A stretch of 8,722 bases of DNA, taken from contig CAIPUJ010000098.1 in NCBI GenBank assembly GCA_903868205.1, positions 1 to 8,722 of the forward strand, given 5' to 3'. Origin of the DNA: an uncultured bacterium. Its GTDB lineage: Bacteria; Patescibacteriota; Minisyncoccia; Phycocordibacterales; GWA1-40-21. This document shows positions 6,968 to 8,722 of the stretch, piece by piece. Each line of letters opens with the position of its first letter. Positions within the stretch are counted from its first letter, which is position 1. Under the pieces are notes generated by a model. The model had not been told where the DNA came from, did no database searches, and saw only the letters and a program-made list of their open reading frames with translations. The position numbers were made by a program, and so were the translations under genes.

Positions 6968-8409
6968 TGAATAAGAAATTTTATATCACAACTACTCTTC
7001 CATATGTGAATGCCAAGGCCCATATAGGACATGCTTTAGAATTTACACGCGCGGATATTATAGCTCGTTACAAAAAACTCGCTGGGTACGAAGTGTTTTT
7101 TAATACTGGATCTGACGAGCATGGAATAAAGATTTACCAAAAAGCTCAAGAAGAGGGGAAAGGTGTTCAAGAATATGTAGATGAGTATGCTCAAAAATTA
7201 AAAGATGTTTTAAAGATGCTTGGGGTGTCAGAAGATATCAATTTTATAAGAACAACTGACGAGAATCACCTAAAAGCAGCACAAGAGTTTTGGAGAAGAT
7301 GCGATAAAAATGGATTTATATATAAAAAGAATTATCAAATAAAATATTGTGTTGGTTGTGAGCTTGAGAAATCAGACTCAGAACTAATAAATGGTAAATG
7401 TCCCGACCACCCAAATAGGGAGCTTGAACTTATAGATGAAGAAAATTATTTCTTTAAGTTTTCTGCACTCGGAGAAAGACTCTTGAAATTCTACGAAGAA
7501 AATCCAAAGTTTGTTATTCCAGATTTTAGATTTAATGAAATCAAAGCTTTTGTAAAAAGAGGATTATCTGATTTTAGTATTTCTAGATTGAAATCAAAGA
7601 TGCCTTGGGGTATAGAAGTACCAGGAGACGATACACAAGTAATGTATGTTTGGTTTGACGCTCTTGTAAACTATATTTCTGCTATTGGTTGGCCAGATGA
7701 TTTAGAGAAATTTAATAAATGGCAGGTAGAAACTGGAGGAATGGTGCAATACTGTGGAAAGGATAATCTCCGCCAACAATCTGCAATGTGGCAAGCTATG
7801 CTTATGGCCGCAGATTTACCAAACTCAAAAACTATTGTTATAGACGGTTTTATTACTGGCGCCGGAGGTATTAAGATGAGTAAGGATTTGGGTAATGTTG
7901 TTGACCCACTCGAACTTATAAAAGAATACGGTACAGATGCTTTGAGATATTATCTCGCCAGAGAAGTTTCTTCTTTTGAAGATACACCTTTTACTAAAGA
8001 AATGTTTAAGGAATCATATAATGCAAACCTTGCGAATGGTTTAGGGAATCTTGTAAGTAGAATAATGAAGATGGCAGAAAGTAATTTGTCTGAGCCAGTC
8101 TTAATTTCAGAAATATTTAGTTCAGAAGATTATATAAAATATATAGAGTCATATGATATTCAAAAAGCTACAGATTTAATTTGGAAGAAGATTGCCGAAA
8201 TGGATTCTAAAATACAAAGTACTCAGCCTTTTAAATTGGTGAAGATGGATAAAGAGAAGGGGTGTGAGATTATAAAGGAATTAGTAAAAGATTTGTCTGC
8301 TGTAAGTGATTTGCTTTTGCCTATTCTTCCAGAAACCTCAAAGAAGATTAAAGCTCTGATTGCTGCAAATAAATCTCCAGAAAAACCTCTCTTCCTAAGA
8401 AAAGAATAA
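6967..8409 (+). CDS. metG: Methionyl-tRNA synthetase
   Basis: A class I enzyme that charges tRNA-Met, including the initiator, in the cytoplasm. The 480 residues include HIGH (19-22) in the Rossmann fold, a zinc knuckle C128-x2-C131-x13-C145-x2-H148 closely resembling that of Thermus MetRS, and the catalytic loop KMSKD (303-307) in place of KMSKS. WFDALVNYISAIGWP and GKDN are typical active-site segments. The anticodon domain keeps N361 and R365 in GNLVSRI. The residue aligning with the anticodon-stacking Trp of E. coli (Trp461) is Phe422 in STQPFKLVK. There is no C-terminal Trbp111-like tRNA-binding domain, giving a short form. The start overlaps the upstream stop by one base and has no Shine-Dalgarno sequence. 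It is the last gene of the operon, followed by a terminator. Confidence 0.97.
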   Translation: MNKKFYITTTLPYVNAKAHIGHALEFTRADIIARYKKLAGYEVFFNTGSDEHGIKIYQKAQEEGKGVQEYVDEYAQKLKDVLKMLGVSEDINFIRTTDENHLKAAQEFWRRCDKNGFIYKKNYQIKYCVGCELEKSDSELINGKCPDHPNRELELIDEENYFFKFSALGERLLKFYEENPKFVIPDFRFNEIKAFVKRGLSDFSISRLKSKMPWGIEVPGDDTQVMYVWFDALVNYISAIGWPDDLEKFNKWQVETGGMVQYCGKDNLRQQSAMWQAMLMAADLPNSKTIVIDGFITGAGGIKMSKDLGNVVDPLELIKEYGTDALRYYLAREVSSFEDTPFTKEMFKESYNANLANGLGNLVSRIMKMAESNLSEPVLISEIFSSEDYIKYIESYDIQKATDLIWKKIAEMDSKIQSTQPFKLVKMDKEKGCEIIKELVKDLSAVSDLLLPILPETSKKIKALIAANKSPEKPLFLRKE

Positions 8410-8443
8410 AGGCTCGCTCGGTTTCTCTTTTTAAAAACACGAT

Positions 8444-8470
8444 AAAAATACCGCCGTCGCGGTATTTTTT
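8444..8470 (+). terminator. Rho-independent terminator after metG, likely bidirectional
   Basis: An 11-bp perfect stem, AAAAATACCGC (8444-8454) with GCGGTATTTTT (8459-8469), closes a CGTC loop and leads into T at 8465-8470. The A-run on the 5' side would let it act in either direction. It ends the pilB-to-metG transcript 35 bases after the metG stop. Confidence 0.88.
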
Positions 8471-8481
8471 CTATACTCACT

Positions 8482-8501
8482 AAATTTCTTGCTAGAAATT
8501 T
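8482..8501. repeat. Small AT-rich hairpin inside the inverted-repeat element
   Basis: AAATTTCT (8482-8489) pairs with AGAAATTT (8494-8501) around a TGCT loop, giving 8 bp. It is followed by CGCTCCG rather than a T-run, so it does not look like a terminator. It sits between the metG terminator and the right arm of the 20-bp inverted repeat. Confidence 0.6.
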
Positions 8502-8554
8502 CGCTCCGTAATGTTTTTAAAAAGAGAAACCTCGCTTACTGGCAGAAGGGGAAG

Positions 8555-8563
8555 TTATCCACA
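8555..8563 (+). promoter_or_regulatory. Consensus DnaA box beside the downstream promoter
   Basis: TTATCCACA at 8555-8563 matches the strong E. coli-type DnaA box exactly. It lies two bases upstream of the -35-like TTGCCA. Only one copy is seen here and there is no AT-rich unwinding region with box clusters, so it is more likely a promoter-proximal regulatory site or coincidence than an origin. Confidence 0.45.
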
Positions 8564-8565
8564 TC

Positions 8566-8596
8566 TTGCCAAGGTACCTGGGGGGGGGGCTATAAT
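8566..8596 (+). promoter_or_regulatory. Promoter with ten-G spacer for the downstream exported-protein gene
   Basis: The -35-like TTGCCA (8566-8571, 5/6 match to TTGACA) and a perfect TATAAT (8591-8596) are separated by 19 bases, of which ten are an uninterrupted G run (8580-8589). An imperfect palindrome centred on AGGTACCT (8569-8582) overlaps the -35 end and could be an operator. The -10 ends 7 bases before ATG 8604, so the transcript would be leaderless. The 19-base spacing is longer than the 17-base optimum; loss of two G would restore it. Confidence 0.62.
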
Positions 8597-8603
8597 AGTA
8601 GGT

Positions 8604-8722
8604 ATGAACAAACTAAAAACAATTTTTGCATATACACTAGGCGGTATAGTACTACTAGGGGTCGTAGCTTTAGCTGGCTCACTTACTCCAACTGGTTCCA
8701 CAAGCACAGGAACAATGTATAC
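8604..8722 (+). CDS. Exported small protein with N-terminal signal/anchor, 3' end outside the window
   Basis: The frame starts MNKLKTIFAYTLGGIVLLGVVALAGSLTPTG and remains open to the window edge (39 complete codons). The basic start, the hydrophobic stretch (about 8-24) and the ALAGS segment form a signal peptide with a possible signal-peptidase cut after ALA (residues 22-24). The exported part begins with a Ser/Thr/Gly-rich, low-complexity sequence. The start is fixed by TATAAT seven bases upstream, with no Shine-Dalgarno sequence. I do not recognise the mature domain because too little is present. The style resembles secreted repeat proteins I associate with Parcubacteria, but this is an impression. 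Confidence 0.72.
   Translation, partial: MNKLKTIFAYTLGGIVLLGVVALAGSLTPTGSTSTGTMY

Larger units (their letters stand above)
8420..8531. repeat. 112-bp structured element with 20-bp perfect inverted ends
   Basis: GGTTTCTCTTTTTAAAAACA (8420-8439) is the exact reverse complement of 8512-8531. Between the arms lie the metG terminator hairpin (8444-8470) and a second hairpin, AAATTTCT/AGAAATTT with a TGCT loop (8482-8501). As DNA or RNA this could form a three-way cruciform. CTCGCT occurs at 8413-8418 and again at 8531-8536, a target-duplication-like direct repeat that overlaps the right arm by one base. It encodes no protein. It resembles a MITE/REP-like unit or a compound bidirectional terminator; which one cannot be told from one copy. 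Confidence 0.7.

Noticed and set aside
8540..8600. Chromosomal origin suggested by the DnaA box
   Set aside because: There is only one consensus box, with no cluster, no dnaA/dnaN neighbours and no AT-rich unwinding element in phase.
1..8722. CRISPR array, transposase, tRNA or rRNA genes
   Set aside because: I looked for regularly spaced repeats, cloverleaf-like segments and transposase motifs and saw none.

Overview
The window is AT-rich, tightly packed bacterial DNA that looks like a member of the Candidate Phyla Radiation (Patescibacteria, Parcubacteria-like). This placement is an inference from gene content and style: a compact type IV pilus cluster with short pseudopilins, a PilB without its zinc cysteines, secreted Kelch/Ig/Fn3 surface proteins, a short exported protein with an ALAGSLTP-type start, almost no Shine-Dalgarno sequences, and -10 boxes very close to start codons. 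No rRNA or marker tree is available here to confirm it.

Layout. (a) 1-1026: 3' part of a secreted multidomain surface protein (Kelch, Ig-like, Fn3, PKD-like), closed by a strong intrinsic terminator at about 1093-1140. (b) 1141-1206: a heptamer repeat and an extended -10 promoter for the next operon. (c) 1207-8409: seven same-strand genes with gaps of at most about 20 bases or 1-base overlaps: pilB, pilC (split by a frameshift near 3930), three pseudopilin-like minor pilin genes (PilV-, PilW- and PilX-like), an AI-2E/PerM-family membrane protein, and metG. (d) 8410-8603: a 112-bp structured element with 20-bp perfect inverted ends that contains the metG terminator, then a promoter whose spacer holds a run of ten G, next to a consensus DnaA box. 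(e) 8604-8722: the start of an exported protein cut by the window edge.

How it fits together. PilB is the pilus extension ATPase and PilC the inner-membrane platform. The three small proteins are candidate minor pilins that would initiate or tip the fibre. The AI-2E-family protein and methionyl-tRNA synthetase appear to be carried in the same transcript, perhaps with an extra promoter before the former. The prepilin peptidase, PilT, PilM/N/O and the major pilin are not in the window and would have to be encoded elsewhere.

The items most worth checking are the poly-G promoter (possible phase variation), the pilC frameshift, the structured inverted-repeat element after metG, and the leaderless, SD-poor gene starts. 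I found no CRISPR array, transposase, tRNA or rRNA. Nothing here is clearly a wholly new system.
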